DNA of 64,000 nucleotides from an uncultured Poribacteria bacterium (GTDB lineage Bacteria; Poribacteria; WGA-4E; WGA-3G). The notes under the pieces are model-generated. The model worked only from the letters and a program-made list of their open reading frames with translations, made no database searches and was not told the origin of the DNA. Positions within the stretch are counted from its first letter, which is position 1. Each line of letters starts with the position of its first letter. Shown piece after piece: positions 45,216-53,694 of the stretch. Both the position numbers and the translations under genes were made by a program. The stretch is taken from NCBI GenBank assembly GCA_951828385.1, contig OX639973.1:1178001-1242000 (forward strand), read 5' to 3'.

Positions 45216-45471
45216 CGATAGGCACCACCGTTTCCAATAGATGTCTAACTGTAGCATCCTCCGCATTGTCGTCTAAAATCTGAATTTCTTTAGGCAAAGA
45301 CCGTTGTTGGTGATCGTAAAGTTCAACAACAGCATAAAACGCATCAGCGACGACCTCTTTAATATCGTCTAAAGAGTCGCATTCTGTAATCAATTCGGGT
45401 AATTCTTGACAAGTTATTGTGAATCCACCTTCTGGTTGCTCTTCTAAAATGAGTGTTAGTTTACATCTCAT
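45169..45471 (-). CDS. hicB: HicB-like antitoxin
   Basis: 100 residues. Begins MRCKLTLILEEQPEGGFTIT and continues CQELPELITECDSLDDIKEV, the partially degraded RNase-H-like fold of HicB. The C-terminal 35 residues (DATVRHLLETVVPIDEVSRS) are encoded over the start of hicA and carry no obvious DNA-binding helix-turn-helix. It probably binds HicA and may control its own operon. A second, solitary HicB is at 59433. Confidence 0.8.
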   Translation of the reverse strand: MRCKLTLILEEQPEGGFTITCQELPELITECDSLDDIKEVVADAFYAVVELYDHQQRSLPKEIQILDDNAEDATVRHLLETVVPIDEVSRSSQKAASTWL

Positions 45472-45554
45472 AGTGGGTCTGTTAGTAAAAAACTATGTTA
45501 ATCTATGTCCATCTGAAAAACACAGTTCTCTACAGGATTCCTTAAGTCCCTTTG

Positions 45555-45820
45555 TAGACACCGTCGTGTCTAACCTGCCCGCATCCAGTGTCGTCTATGC
45601 ACGTCATAGAAGATAGCAGGCGATTCGCACGTAGCAAAGGAAACGCGCTACGTGGAGTAACCCTCAAAGTCAGTCCCAAAAGACTGACGCTTTATCATTT
45701 CCGAGTGTCCTCACAATGTTAAGGTTCGTCTCACTCGCGTATGAACCTTTTGCGTAGCAAAGACGTGGTTTTTGTCTCTTGTGCTTGGTTATCGCACAAC
45801 ACTACGCAATACAGTAGTGC
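45555..45820. ncRNA. candidate structured RNA in an 829-base gap
   Basis: The gap 45472-46300 holds no convincing gene but a run of perfect stems: 45555-45561/45566-45572 (7 bp), 45629-45636/45648-45655 (8 bp), 45670-45676/45683-45689 (7 bp), 45722-45728/45744-45750 (7 bp), and 45751-45758/45803-45810 (8 bp). The last encloses two inner hairpins (45762-45765/45775-45778 and 45780-45785/45795-45800), a three-way junction. CACTAC at 45801-45806 can instead pair with GTAGTG at 45815-45820, giving an alternative structure. The strand is undecided. No known RNA family was recognised. Confidence 0.4.
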
Positions 45821-46174
45821 GGAATCGAACCCCACAGAAACGCCTATCGTTTACCGTTTAACACAGAAAAATCAAGAAAAACACAGAAAAAGAACTGTTT
45901 AGGAACTACTCCTTTTTGGGTAGCCCTCTAAAGTATACAACTTTTTTCTAAACTTTGTCAACCTTTTATAGTAATTTTACTTGATTTTAGGGTATAATTC
46001 CCCATGAAACTCAATTTTAACCAATCCCGAAACTACTTATTGTGTTTTTTTAATCAACACTTATAGTGCAGCTGTGACACTCCCTTGAACCTAAAAAAAG
46101 ATGTGTAAATCCCAACCCGCCGAATTCCCGTCGTTGCTTTAAGCAGCAACCCACTTATCCGTGAAAATAAAAAG

Positions 46175-46203
46175 TAGTCAATATCATAGAAAAGTGCTAT
46201 AAT
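46175..46203 (+). promoter_or_regulatory. sigma70 promoter of HAF gene 3
   Basis: TAGTCA (46175-46180), 17 bases, a perfect TATAAT (46198-46203). It is about 100 bases upstream of the ATG at 46301. Confidence 0.6.
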
Positions 46204-46300
46204 ATCCAGAGAGAGTTCCGTTTGATATCGGTTTGAATATCTCATTTGAACACAAACCGTTTACTCACGATTTCCAAACACACATTAAAAAAGGATAACT

Positions 46301-48118
46301 ATGTATCATTACATAAAAATCGCACTTATTCTGTCTATAGGTCTAACCCTCTGTTTCATAGGGTACACCGAGGCACAGCTCGAAAGCGAAACACCGACTG
46401 CGGATTACATCTTTGAGACTATTGAAGTCCCCGGTGTCGATTTTCTGGAGGTGACTGCGAGTACCGACTTCGGGGATTATGCGGGGAACACGCGGAGCCC
46501 TGATGGCGAGAAAACCATCGGCTTCACATTGATAGACGGTGTCTTCAGCACGTATGATTTTCCCGGCTCGCAGAACACTTATTTCTATGCGCTCGGTAAT
46601 AACGGGAACGCTGCTGGACACTACAAGGATAGCGACGGTCTGTATCATGGTGTCATCTTAGAAAATGGCGAACTGCGCCAATACGATTTTCCCGGTGCAG
46701 CCGAAACCCACATCTACGGTATTAGCGATGAAACAGGGGCACTGAGCGGGAATATTGTTGATGCAGCGGGAGTCACCCACGCTTTCTCAGGGGAGCTGAT
46801 AATTACATTCCCTGGCGCAGTCAATACTTATGGGGACTTTGTCAACGCCGCAGGGGCTGTCGTCGGCAGCTACGTGGATGCCGATGGAATGCCTCACGGG
46901 TTCGTCCGTCACCCTGACGGCAGTTTCACCACTATTGACCTTCCAGAAATTCCGAATCTTCAATTTCTATTTGTCAACACCATCACCGACCTCGGTGTTA
47001 TCGGCTTCAGAGCCAAAGCAGTAGATGATATTCTGCGCTCCTATATCCTTCTGCCAGACGACACCCTCTATGAAGTACGACTCCCAGGCAGTGCTATCAC
47101 TGTCGTCCGAAATGTTAACCAGGATGGAAGTATTATCGGTTTCTACGACACACCAGACGGACACAGACACGGATTCGTCGGTAGACCTAAAACACAACCC
47201 AACGGAGCAGGTTTCGGCAGTGTTTTTTCCATGCACCTCTCTCAAGGTTTGAACATGCTGTCTGTGCCGCTGAAACCGACTGTCCACATGACAGCACGCT
47301 CGCTTGCAGTCAAGACGGGGGCGACAACAGTCATTACGCTTGATGCTGCGAACCAAGCGTTTTTGGCATGGACCCTAAACGCACCCGACGACGGATTTCC
47401 CATCGAAGGTGCCAAAGGGTATATCGTCAATCTACCAGAGGCACGCGACATCGTCTTCACTGGGACAGGATGGACACATCAGATGCCAGCCGCTGCAGCA
47501 CCGCTAACAACAATACCCTCTCAAACGTGGGCGTTCGTTGTTAGCGGATATTTAGAAGGTATCCAGCAGTTCAACGATTACCTTGTCACAGTCCGAAATC
47601 ATCGGACCAAGACCATCATGGAGACTCGAGTGCGCGGTAATTACTTCGCCGCTGCTACCGCCGATCTTAACTACCATAGCGTCGTAGAAGTCGGGGATAC
47701 GTTGGAACTGATTGTCACTGATACCCAAGGCAACATCGTCTCAGAAAAGTTTAATTTCACGGTGAATGCCGCCAATCTCGCAAACGCTGTTCTATCGGTC
47801 AGACTTACCGACATCGGCACTCCAAAGCAAAATCTCCTGTTGCAGAATTATCCGAACCCGTTCAATCCTGAAACATGGATTCCGTATCAACTTTCCGAAG
47901 ATAGTTTGGTATCGGTCTCCATTTATGATACAGCAGGTCAGTTGATTCGCACACTTTCGCTCGGTTACCAATCTGCAGGTTTCTATAATAGTCGGGAGCG
48001 TGCGGCGTATTGGGACGGACGTAATACCCTCGGTGAACCGGTGGCAAGTGGTGTCTATTTTTACCAATTGACGACACAGTCTTTCCAGCAGACACGGCGA
48101 ATGCTTATTTTGAAGTAA
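46301..48118 (+). CDS. secreted HAF-repeat protein with sorting domain
   Basis: 605 residues, AAAAAGGA site. Signal peptide to about residue 26 (FIGYTEAQ|LE). One HAF propeller (about 32-300: YIFETIEVPGVDFLEVTAST, then YALGNNGNAAGHYKDSDGLY and GSIIGFYDTPDGHRHGFV). The linker (SQGLNMLSVPLKPTVHMTAR), a beta domain (TWAFVVSGYLEGIQQFNDYL) and the FlgD/T9SS-like end (YFYQLTTQSFQQTRRMLILK) follow. It is the most diverged of the three HAF genes, so the other two are the recent pair. Confidence 0.82.
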   Translation: MYHYIKIALILSIGLTLCFIGYTEAQLESETPTADYIFETIEVPGVDFLEVTASTDFGDYAGNTRSPDGEKTIGFTLIDGVFSTYDFPGSQNTYFYALGNNGNAAGHYKDSDGLYHGVILENGELRQYDFPGAAETHIYGISDETGALSGNIVDAAGVTHAFSGELIITFPGAVNTYGDFVNAAGAVVGSYVDADGMPHGFVRHPDGSFTTIDLPEIPNLQFLFVNTITDLGVIGFRAKAVDDILRSYILLPDDTLYEVRLPGSAITVVRNVNQDGSIIGFYDTPDGHRHGFVGRPKTQPNGAGFGSVFSMHLSQGLNMLSVPLKPTVHMTARSLAVKTGATTVITLDAANQAFLAWTLNAPDDGFPIEGAKGYIVNLPEARDIVFTGTGWTHQMPAAAAPLTTIPSQTWAFVVSGYLEGIQQFNDYLVTVRNHRTKTIMETRVRGNYFAAATADLNYHSVVEVGDTLELIVTDTQGNIVSEKFNFTVNAANLANAVLSVRLTDIGTPKQNLLLQNYPNPFNPETWIPYQLSEDSLVSVSIYDTAGQLIRTLSLGYQSAGFYNSRERAAYWDGRNTLGEPVASGVYFYQLTTQSFQQTRRMLILK

Positions 48119-48150
48119 TCTGAATAATTTCGGTAATTTCTTGGCGAAGT

Positions 48151-48224
48151 ACGGTGCGGTTAGCAAACCGCACCTACCGGCCTGGGGAAAGCGGTTGCAA
48201 ACCGCACCTACCGGTCTGGGGAAA
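48151..48224. repeat. two tandem REPs, short form
   Basis: ACGGTGCGGTTAGCAAACCG (continuing CACCTACCGGCCTGGGGAAA, 48151-48190) is followed directly by GCGGTTGCAAACCGCACCTA (continuing CCGGTCTGGGGAAA, 48191-48224). The core GCGGTT...AACCGC forms a hairpin. They fill most of the gap before the threonine synthase gene. Confidence 0.8.
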
Positions 48225-48264
48225 ATCGGGATTACCGATTTAGAGCGACAGGCAAACGCAAACG

Positions 48265-49374
48265 ATGCGATACGAATGCACCAAATGTAACAAAACCTAT
48301 GAAATCTCACCGTTACGCTATCGCTGCGACTGTGGAAACGCGTTAACGCTTGTCAGGGCATCACAGATCTGTCCGAACCCACAAGTTCCGGCAGCGATGT
48401 CACTCTGGCGGTATCGCGAGGCACTGCCAATTGAGGTGGATACAGATATTGTCACGCTCGGTGAAGGCATGACCCCGCTCGTTCCGCTGGATGTTAATAC
48501 ACCGGAGCATTTCGTCAAATTGGACTATCTTTGTCCAACTGGCTCCTACAAGGACAGAGGGGCATCCGTTCTCCTCACTCATCTCAAAGCCCTTGGGGTC
48601 AAGACCGTTGTTGAGGATTCATCGGGTAACGCGGGTGCAGCAATAGCCGCCTATAGCGCAAGGGCAGGTATCCATTGTACCATCTACTGTCCGGAGTCTA
48701 CCTTACAAGGCAAATTAAGGCAGATTTCTGCCTACGGTGCTGAGCTGAAACTGGTTCCGGGAAACCGCATGGCGACAACAGAGGCAGTGAAACTCGCAGC
48801 GGAGACCACCTGTTATGCCTCTCACAATTGGCACCCGTTCTTCTTGGAAGGCACAAAAACATTGGCGTATGAGATTGTGGAGCAGCTTGGATGGCGCGCC
48901 CCGACACACGTTATCTGTCCCGTCGGATTCGGGAGTATCTATTTAGGGCTTTATATCGGTTTCCGTGAATTACGGACGCAAGGACTTATTAAAAACATCC
49001 CGCGCCTCCTCGGTGTCCAACCTGATGTCTGTTGCCCGATTTACAATGCGGACGTTAATAAAACAGCATCTATCACAAGAATGTCACAAACCGGTAAAAC
49101 GCTCGCTGAAGGAACGACTGCCGAACTCCCTATCCGAGGACAGATGATTTTGGAGGCTATCGCTACAACAGACGGCGCATTTACGACTGTTAATAACACA
49201 GACATAAAAACAGGACTCGAAATTCTCTCCGCCAAAGGCATCTATGTCGAACCGACTTCGGCTGTAGTTGTCAAAGGCTATCAAAAGTTTCAGGAAACAG
49301 GTATTATAAACACAGGCGATCTGGTAGTATCAATCCTTACCGGTATCGGTTTAAAAGCGAGCAGTGTGCTGTAA
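48265..49374 (+). CDS. thrC: threonine synthase
   Basis: 369 residues. It converts O-phosphohomoserine to threonine with pyridoxal phosphate. An N-terminal zinc ribbon is visible (Cys5, Cys8, Cys21, Cys23 in YECTKCNKTY...YRCDCGN). The catalytic lysine is Lys96 in TGSYKDRGA. EDSSGNAGAAIAAYSARAGI is the phosphate-binding and substrate loop, and CPVGFGSIYLGLYIG the cofactor phosphate region. Fold type II enzymes such as cysteate synthase are close relatives, so the substrate is likely but not certain. It is followed closely by a glycosidase gene that may be co-transcribed. Confidence 0.85.
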   Translation: MRYECTKCNKTYEISPLRYRCDCGNALTLVRASQICPNPQVPAAMSLWRYREALPIEVDTDIVTLGEGMTPLVPLDVNTPEHFVKLDYLCPTGSYKDRGASVLLTHLKALGVKTVVEDSSGNAGAAIAAYSARAGIHCTIYCPESTLQGKLRQISAYGAELKLVPGNRMATTEAVKLAAETTCYASHNWHPFFLEGTKTLAYEIVEQLGWRAPTHVICPVGFGSIYLGLYIGFRELRTQGLIKNIPRLLGVQPDVCCPIYNADVNKTASITRMSQTGKTLAEGTTAELPIRGQMILEAIATTDGAFTTVNNTDIKTGLEILSAKGIYVEPTSAVVVKGYQKFQETGIINTGDLVVSILTGIGLKASSVL

Positions 49375-49423
49375 GAACAAAACTATAAGGAACACAAAAA
49401 AGAAACATAATAAGACAAAAAAA

Positions 49424-50734
49424 ATGATTCCAGAAAACAGACCTTACCCTACTCGGTTCATTGCGGTGTGCGCGCTCATCGTGCTTTTCATTCTCGTAAT
49501 TGGTGCGCTGCGGGCTTTAGAACAACCTATCTTCCGCAGCACTGCCACCAACAGTCGGAATGGTGAGACGCTCCCTGATTCTGTCATACGGCGCGATGAG
49601 ATTGATCGTAAACGTTGGCCAGAAGGGTTTCAACTCCACCGTTACTGGTGGATAGGGGGGGCTGCTGTCTACATCGCAGAGATGGATCGCACAGCAGAAA
49701 ACCTTCAATTCAACGTTGAACTCGCCAACAACCAGATCTTAGGACGCGAAACCGTTAGCAATGCGACGCGACGGCTCATGCGTAAAAAGATACTCCCGCT
49801 CGCGGGTGTTAACGGCAGTTTCGGCATCCGAGAGGACTCCTACGGTCGCGGCGGTATGATTTTTAATCTGCACATCCAAAACGGTGAACTCGTCAGCATC
49901 CCTATATCGCTTGACAGATGGGGGTATTCGCCGCCGTCTCCATGGGGTGAGACCAGTTTCGGCGTAACCCCTGATGGCGAATTCCTGTTGGATAGGGTGC
50001 AGCTGAACGGGCAACTCCGCATTGACAACGATACACTTCCGGTTAACGCTATCAACCAAATTTGTAGTTCATCATGTCCGGTTGTGCTTTTTACGCCACG
50101 CTTCGGGCGCAGGACTTTGACGCGGCGCGCCTACGAATTCACGCTTAAAAAACTCACACTACCGCTTACCGGAAAATACACGAGCAGATTCGTCGTCACA
50201 GATATCAACCACCGTGGCAACAGCACCATCCCGTCTGACGGTGTTGTCCTCGCGATAGAACCGCGCCTTGCACGCAATTGGGCCAAAAAAATTACGACAT
50301 CTACAAAAGGTACACTGGAGATTGCACTTACACCTACAAAGTGGCAAAGTATTCAACAAGGCATCGGTGGTAATCTACGACTTGTCCGAAATGGTAGGGT
50401 CGAACCTGAACTCGTTAGATTTGGCGAGACTCGAGGACGTATCGGGTCCGCACATCGGAACGGTGCCTCGCGCCATCCGCGCAGTGCCTTAGGGTTTAAC
50501 GACGATAAACTCTTCCTCATCGCCATTGACGGTAGACAGCACGGCTATAGCATGGGGATGACGCTTTACGATATGGGAAAATTTTTCAGTGAACTCGGCA
50601 TCAAACACGCGATTAACTTCGACGGTGGCAGTTCGTCAACGCTCTGGGCATTAGGCGATGTTGTGAACAGACCGGCACACGGATATGAGCGCCCTATCTT
50701 TAACGTTGCAATGATCCGCGCAAAAAAGAGATGA
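49424..50734 (+). CDS. phosphodiester glycosidase (NAGPA-like) family protein
   Basis: 436 residues from the ATG at 49424; a GTG at 49364 inside the preceding gene is also possible, and neither has a strong ribosome site. There is an N-terminal membrane anchor (FIAVCALIVLFILVIGALRA). The rest is the fold of N-acetylglucosamine-1-phosphodiester alpha-N-acetylglucosaminidase: LAGVNGSFGIREDSYGRGGM, RHPRSALGFNDDKLFLIAID and, near the end, KHAINFDGGSSSTLWALG. These blocks are diagnostic of the family, which hydrolyses sugar-phosphodiesters outside the cytoplasm. It overlaps the next gene by ATGA. Confidence 0.82.
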   Translation: MIPENRPYPTRFIAVCALIVLFILVIGALRALEQPIFRSTATNSRNGETLPDSVIRRDEIDRKRWPEGFQLHRYWWIGGAAVYIAEMDRTAENLQFNVELANNQILGRETVSNATRRLMRKKILPLAGVNGSFGIREDSYGRGGMIFNLHIQNGELVSIPISLDRWGYSPPSPWGETSFGVTPDGEFLLDRVQLNGQLRIDNDTLPVNAINQICSSSCPVVLFTPRFGRRTLTRRAYEFTLKKLTLPLTGKYTSRFVVTDINHRGNSTIPSDGVVLAIEPRLARNWAKKITTSTKGTLEIALTPTKWQSIQQGIGGNLRLVRNGRVEPELVRFGETRGRIGSAHRNGASRHPRSALGFNDDKLFLIAIDGRQHGYSMGMTLYDMGKFFSELGIKHAINFDGGSSSTLWALGDVVNRPAHGYERPIFNVAMIRAKKR

Positions 50735-51123
50735 AACTACGATACCTTTTACTCTTTACCTCCTTGATGCTCGCGTGTGCTAATAGGAATACCCCGCGTG
50801 CTGTCTGTGAAGATTTCATCTATAACTATTATCAGCGTGCCGACCAAGTCGCAGCGTTGCAACTCTGCCACGGACTCGCTGCACAAAAACTGGAGGACGA
50901 GATCGCGCGTGTCAGTGAAGTTCGCGTCCCGGGGCAACAGGTTGACGAAATGCCGAAGATTGAATACGAAGCAACCGGTCAAGAAGAAGGCACAACACAC
51001 GTGCTGTTCAACTACAAACTCACTATCGACATCCGAGGTACGACAACCCATACCCGAAAAGTCGTAATCCAGACCGAACAGATTGATGGACGCTGGAAAG
51101 TCGTCAATTTTGATGAATATTAA
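50731..51123 (+). CDS. small lipoprotein
   Basis: 130 residues, no family recognised. Signal with lipobox SLMLAC (Cys16). The mature part is an alpha-beta domain like the NTF2/DUF4878 type (PRAVCEDFIYNYYQRADQVA, ending DGRWKVVNFDEY), typical of small envelope lipoproteins. It is coupled to the glycosidase by an ATGA overlap, so it may act with it at the membrane. Confidence 0.65.
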   Translation: MKLRYLLLFTSLMLACANRNTPRAVCEDFIYNYYQRADQVAALQLCHGLAAQKLEDEIARVSEVRVPGQQVDEMPKIEYEATGQEEGTTHVLFNYKLTIDIRGTTTHTRKVVIQTEQIDGRWKVVNFDEY

Positions 51124-51142
51124 GGCGGTACAAAGTAAAAAA

Positions 51143-52258
51143 ATGAAAACCGGAAAAGTCGCCATCTTTACCGAAGCGCAAACCCCCATGGAATTCAGGG
51201 AATACCCGATTCCGTCCGTCACACCTGACGATATGCTTGTGCGAATCCGGATGGCAAATATCTGCGGGTCCGACCTGCATTTCTGGCGCGGACACGGGCC
51301 GAAAATCGAAAGCGGCATTCCGCAAGTGTTGGGACACGAGATGATCGGCACAATTGAGGCAATGGGACGCAATATTACAACAGATAGCACCGGACAACCC
51401 CTCACCGAAGGCGACCGGATCGCATACTCCTATTTCAAGCCGTGCCAACACTGCTGGATGTGTCTTAATGGGAAACCGGGGTGTCCGAACCGCTACAGAG
51501 ATTGGCTCGGTGTCTCCAGCGAACAGCCGCCGCATTTCCACGGTGCCTACGGTGAATACTACTACATGAAACCCGGACACTGGGTGTTCAAGGTCCCTGA
51601 CGCGCTCTCAGACGCGCTGGTATCCCCGATCAATTGCGCTTTGTCCGAAGTCATCTACGGACTAAACCAGATCGGCATCACGCTCGGTGACACCGTGGTT
51701 ATTCAAGGCGCTGGTGGCCTCGGTCTCTACGCGACCGCAGTCGCACGCGAGATGGGTGCAGGGAAAATCATCGTTCTCGATCGGTTGCCCGCACGCCTCT
51801 CTTTGGCACAGGAGTTCGGTGCGGATGAGACACTCAACGTTGACGAAATTGACATGAAATCACGGGTGGAATATGTGCTCGACCAAACGGGTGGCATCGG
51901 TGCAGACCTCGTTGCGGAGTTTGTCGGTTCACCGCGTGTCCTTGCTGAAGGCATAGAAATGCTCCGATGGGGTGGACGCTATCTCTGGATCGGAAACATC
52001 AACCTCGGATTCCCGACGGAGATTGATCCGGGTAACATCGTCCGCTGTAGCAAAGCAATTCGCGGCGTGATTGTCTATGAGCCGTGGGTGATCCCACGCG
52101 CGCTCGACTTCCTACTGCGCACACGCGACCGGTATCCATTCCATAAAATTATCTCCGATACCTTCCCGTTCGACGACATCAACGAAGCGTTCTCCTACGC
52201 AGACACAGGCTCAGCCATCCGAATTGGCTTGGAATTTGATACGTCCCAGGGCCGGTAG
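51143..52258 (+). CDS. zinc-dependent alcohol dehydrogenase family protein
   Basis: 371 residues from the ATG at 51143 (MKTGKVAIFTEAQTPMEF). A GroES-like N-terminus carries the catalytic zinc site (ICGSDLHFWRG, GHEMIGTI) and a structural zinc loop (CQHCWMCLNGKPGCPNR). The Rossmann part is VVIQGAGGLGLYATAVAREM with Asp in IIVLDR pointing to NAD. Related enzymes act on sugars and polyols (threonine or sorbitol dehydrogenase-like). The last residues (SQGR) and the stop codon lie inside a REP that starts at 52245, so the natural C-terminus may have been replaced. Confidence 0.85.
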   Translation: MKTGKVAIFTEAQTPMEFREYPIPSVTPDDMLVRIRMANICGSDLHFWRGHGPKIESGIPQVLGHEMIGTIEAMGRNITTDSTGQPLTEGDRIAYSYFKPCQHCWMCLNGKPGCPNRYRDWLGVSSEQPPHFHGAYGEYYYMKPGHWVFKVPDALSDALVSPINCALSEVIYGLNQIGITLGDTVVIQGAGGLGLYATAVAREMGAGKIIVLDRLPARLSLAQEFGADETLNVDEIDMKSRVEYVLDQTGGIGADLVAEFVGSPRVLAEGIEMLRWGGRYLWIGNINLGFPTEIDPGNIVRCSKAIRGVIVYEPWVIPRALDFLLRTRDRYPFHKIISDTFPFDDINEAFSYADTGSAIRIGLEFDTSQGR

Positions 52259-52301
52259 GTGTGGTGTTTTTGCTGGGGTGTTTCCCTCCTAACCGCACCG
52301 G
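52245..52301. repeat. GCGGTT/AACCGC REP, long form, overlapping a stop codon
   Basis: CCCAGGGCCGGTAGGTGTGG, then TGTTTTTGCTGGGGTGTTTC and CCTCCTAACCGCACCGG. It is the inverted counterpart of 42052-42108. The TAG within CCGGTAGG ends the dehydrogenase gene. Confidence 0.75.
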
Positions 52302-52334
52302 ATTTAAACAAAAACCTTGTCAGAGAATTTCAAA

Positions 52335-52526
52335 ATGCGTAACTACAGAAAATTCAAAGACTATCACATAGAACAATTACGCGATCCTGACGACGCAAAA
52401 ATATACCTTTCCGTCGCGATTGAGGATTATGAAAAAGATGAGGACATAGACGCGTTTTTACTTGCAGTCAGAGATATAGCAGAGGCACAGAAAACCAATC
52501 ACACACGGCATGAATCATCCGCATAA
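52335..52526 (+). CDS. N-terminal fragment of an HI1420-type addiction antidote
   Basis: 63 residues from the ATG at 52335. MRNYRKFKDYHIEQLRDPDD followed by AKIYLSVAIEDYEKDEDIDA and FLLAVRDIAEAQ is the usual opening of the HI1420/HigA-like antidote family (YL.DPE.A..YL..ALEE.D...FL.AL.DIA.A). The helix-turn-helix that normally comes next is missing: the frame runs into TNHTRHESSA and stops inside hemW. It is probably a truncated, inactive relic. No toxin gene is adjacent. Confidence 0.6.
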   Translation: MRNYRKFKDYHIEQLRDPDDAKIYLSVAIEDYEKDEDIDAFLLAVRDIAEAQKTNHTRHESSA

Positions 52527-53652
52527 AACCCCTACTTCCGTATATATTCACATTCCATTCTGCGCGACGAAGTGCTACTACTGCGCTTTCAATACGTACA
52601 CTTTCCATAAGGAACAGGCGAAAGCCTATTTAGCAGCACTCCGCACAGAGATAGCACTTTACGCCTCGGAAACCGACCCGTTACAAACGATTTTCATCGG
52701 CGGCGGCACGCCTTCTATCCTCTCTACCGATGCGCTGACACAGTTGTTCACCGATGTCCATCGGCATTTCCAAATAACGCCGGACGCTGAAATCACTGTA
52801 GAATGCAATCCGGGAACCGTTGACAACGAGAAGCTTAACGTAATGAAAGACAACGGCGTGAATCGACTGAGCTTCGGGTTGCAAGCGATGCAAGATGAAA
52901 CGCTGAAACAGTTAGGCAGAATCCACAGCGTTGCCGAATTCCTACAAAGTTATCGCCTTGCGCGCGACAGTGGCTTTGAGAACATCAACATCGACCTGAT
53001 TTTCGCACTCCCTGACCAGACGATGGACGCGTGGCATCACACCCTCAACGCAGTCATCTCCCTTAAACCCGCTCACATTTCGGCTTATAACCTCGTCATG
53101 GAGGAGACGACCCCCTTCTACGAATGGTGGCAAGCCGGTGAACTCCATCTCCCCTCCGAGGACACCGAAGCGGACATGTTCCAATATACGATTGAAACAC
53201 TCACAGCGCACGGATACACGCACTACGAAATCTGTAATTTCGCCAGACCCGACCACTATGCGAAACACAATCTCGTCTACTGGAACAATCAACCGTGCAT
53301 CGGACTCGGTGCCGGCGCGTCTGGATACGTTAACGGTACCCGTTATCGCAATATTCGGGGTATCGCACCTTATATTGACAAACTCGCTGAACGCAACAAA
53401 CCCATCGCCGACACAGAACGCCTAACAGGGGACGCTGAAAAAGCGGAAGTGCTTATGCTCGCACTTCGGAAACGCGAAGGCATCTCTCTTGGCGTTTACC
53501 AAAACCGTTTTGGAGAGAAAATAGAAGTCGCATTTGGGAGTATCCTGAAAAAATGGATGGATTTGGGATTGTTGGAACGCACAGCCACACATCTCCGTCT
53601 CACCCCTCGCGGGCTTTTCCTTGCAAACGAAGTCTTCGTCGAGTTGATGTGA
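52510..53652 (+). CDS. hemW: radical SAM family heme chaperone HemW
   Basis: 380 residues. The radical-SAM cluster site is C18-x3-C22-x2-C25 (HIPFCATKCYYC), followed by the SAM motif TIFIGGGTPSILS and FGLQAMQDETLKQLGR. The C-terminus carries the HemN_C-like domain. It lacks the N-terminal extension of true HemN oxidases, which favours the heme-delivery chaperone HemW, often mis-named oxygen-independent coproporphyrinogen oxidase. The ATG lies 17 bases before the stop of the antidote fragment, so translation may be coupled. Confidence 0.88.
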   Translation: MNHPHKTPTSVYIHIPFCATKCYYCAFNTYTFHKEQAKAYLAALRTEIALYASETDPLQTIFIGGGTPSILSTDALTQLFTDVHRHFQITPDAEITVECNPGTVDNEKLNVMKDNGVNRLSFGLQAMQDETLKQLGRIHSVAEFLQSYRLARDSGFENINIDLIFALPDQTMDAWHHTLNAVISLKPAHISAYNLVMEETTPFYEWWQAGELHLPSEDTEADMFQYTIETLTAHGYTHYEICNFARPDHYAKHNLVYWNNQPCIGLGAGASGYVNGTRYRNIRGIAPYIDKLAERNKPIADTERLTGDAEKAEVLMLALRKREGISLGVYQNRFGEKIEVAFGSILKKWMDLGLLERTATHLRLTPRGLFLANEVFVELM

Positions 53653-53694
53653 TTTTCCTTTGACCTACCTCCCAAAAACTGCTAACATATCCCC

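Noticed and set aside
45815-45840. tRNA T-arm-like GGTTCGATTCC on the minus strand
   Set aside because: No acceptor, D or anticodon arms fit around it, and the T stem has a mismatch, so I do not call a tRNA or tmRNA.
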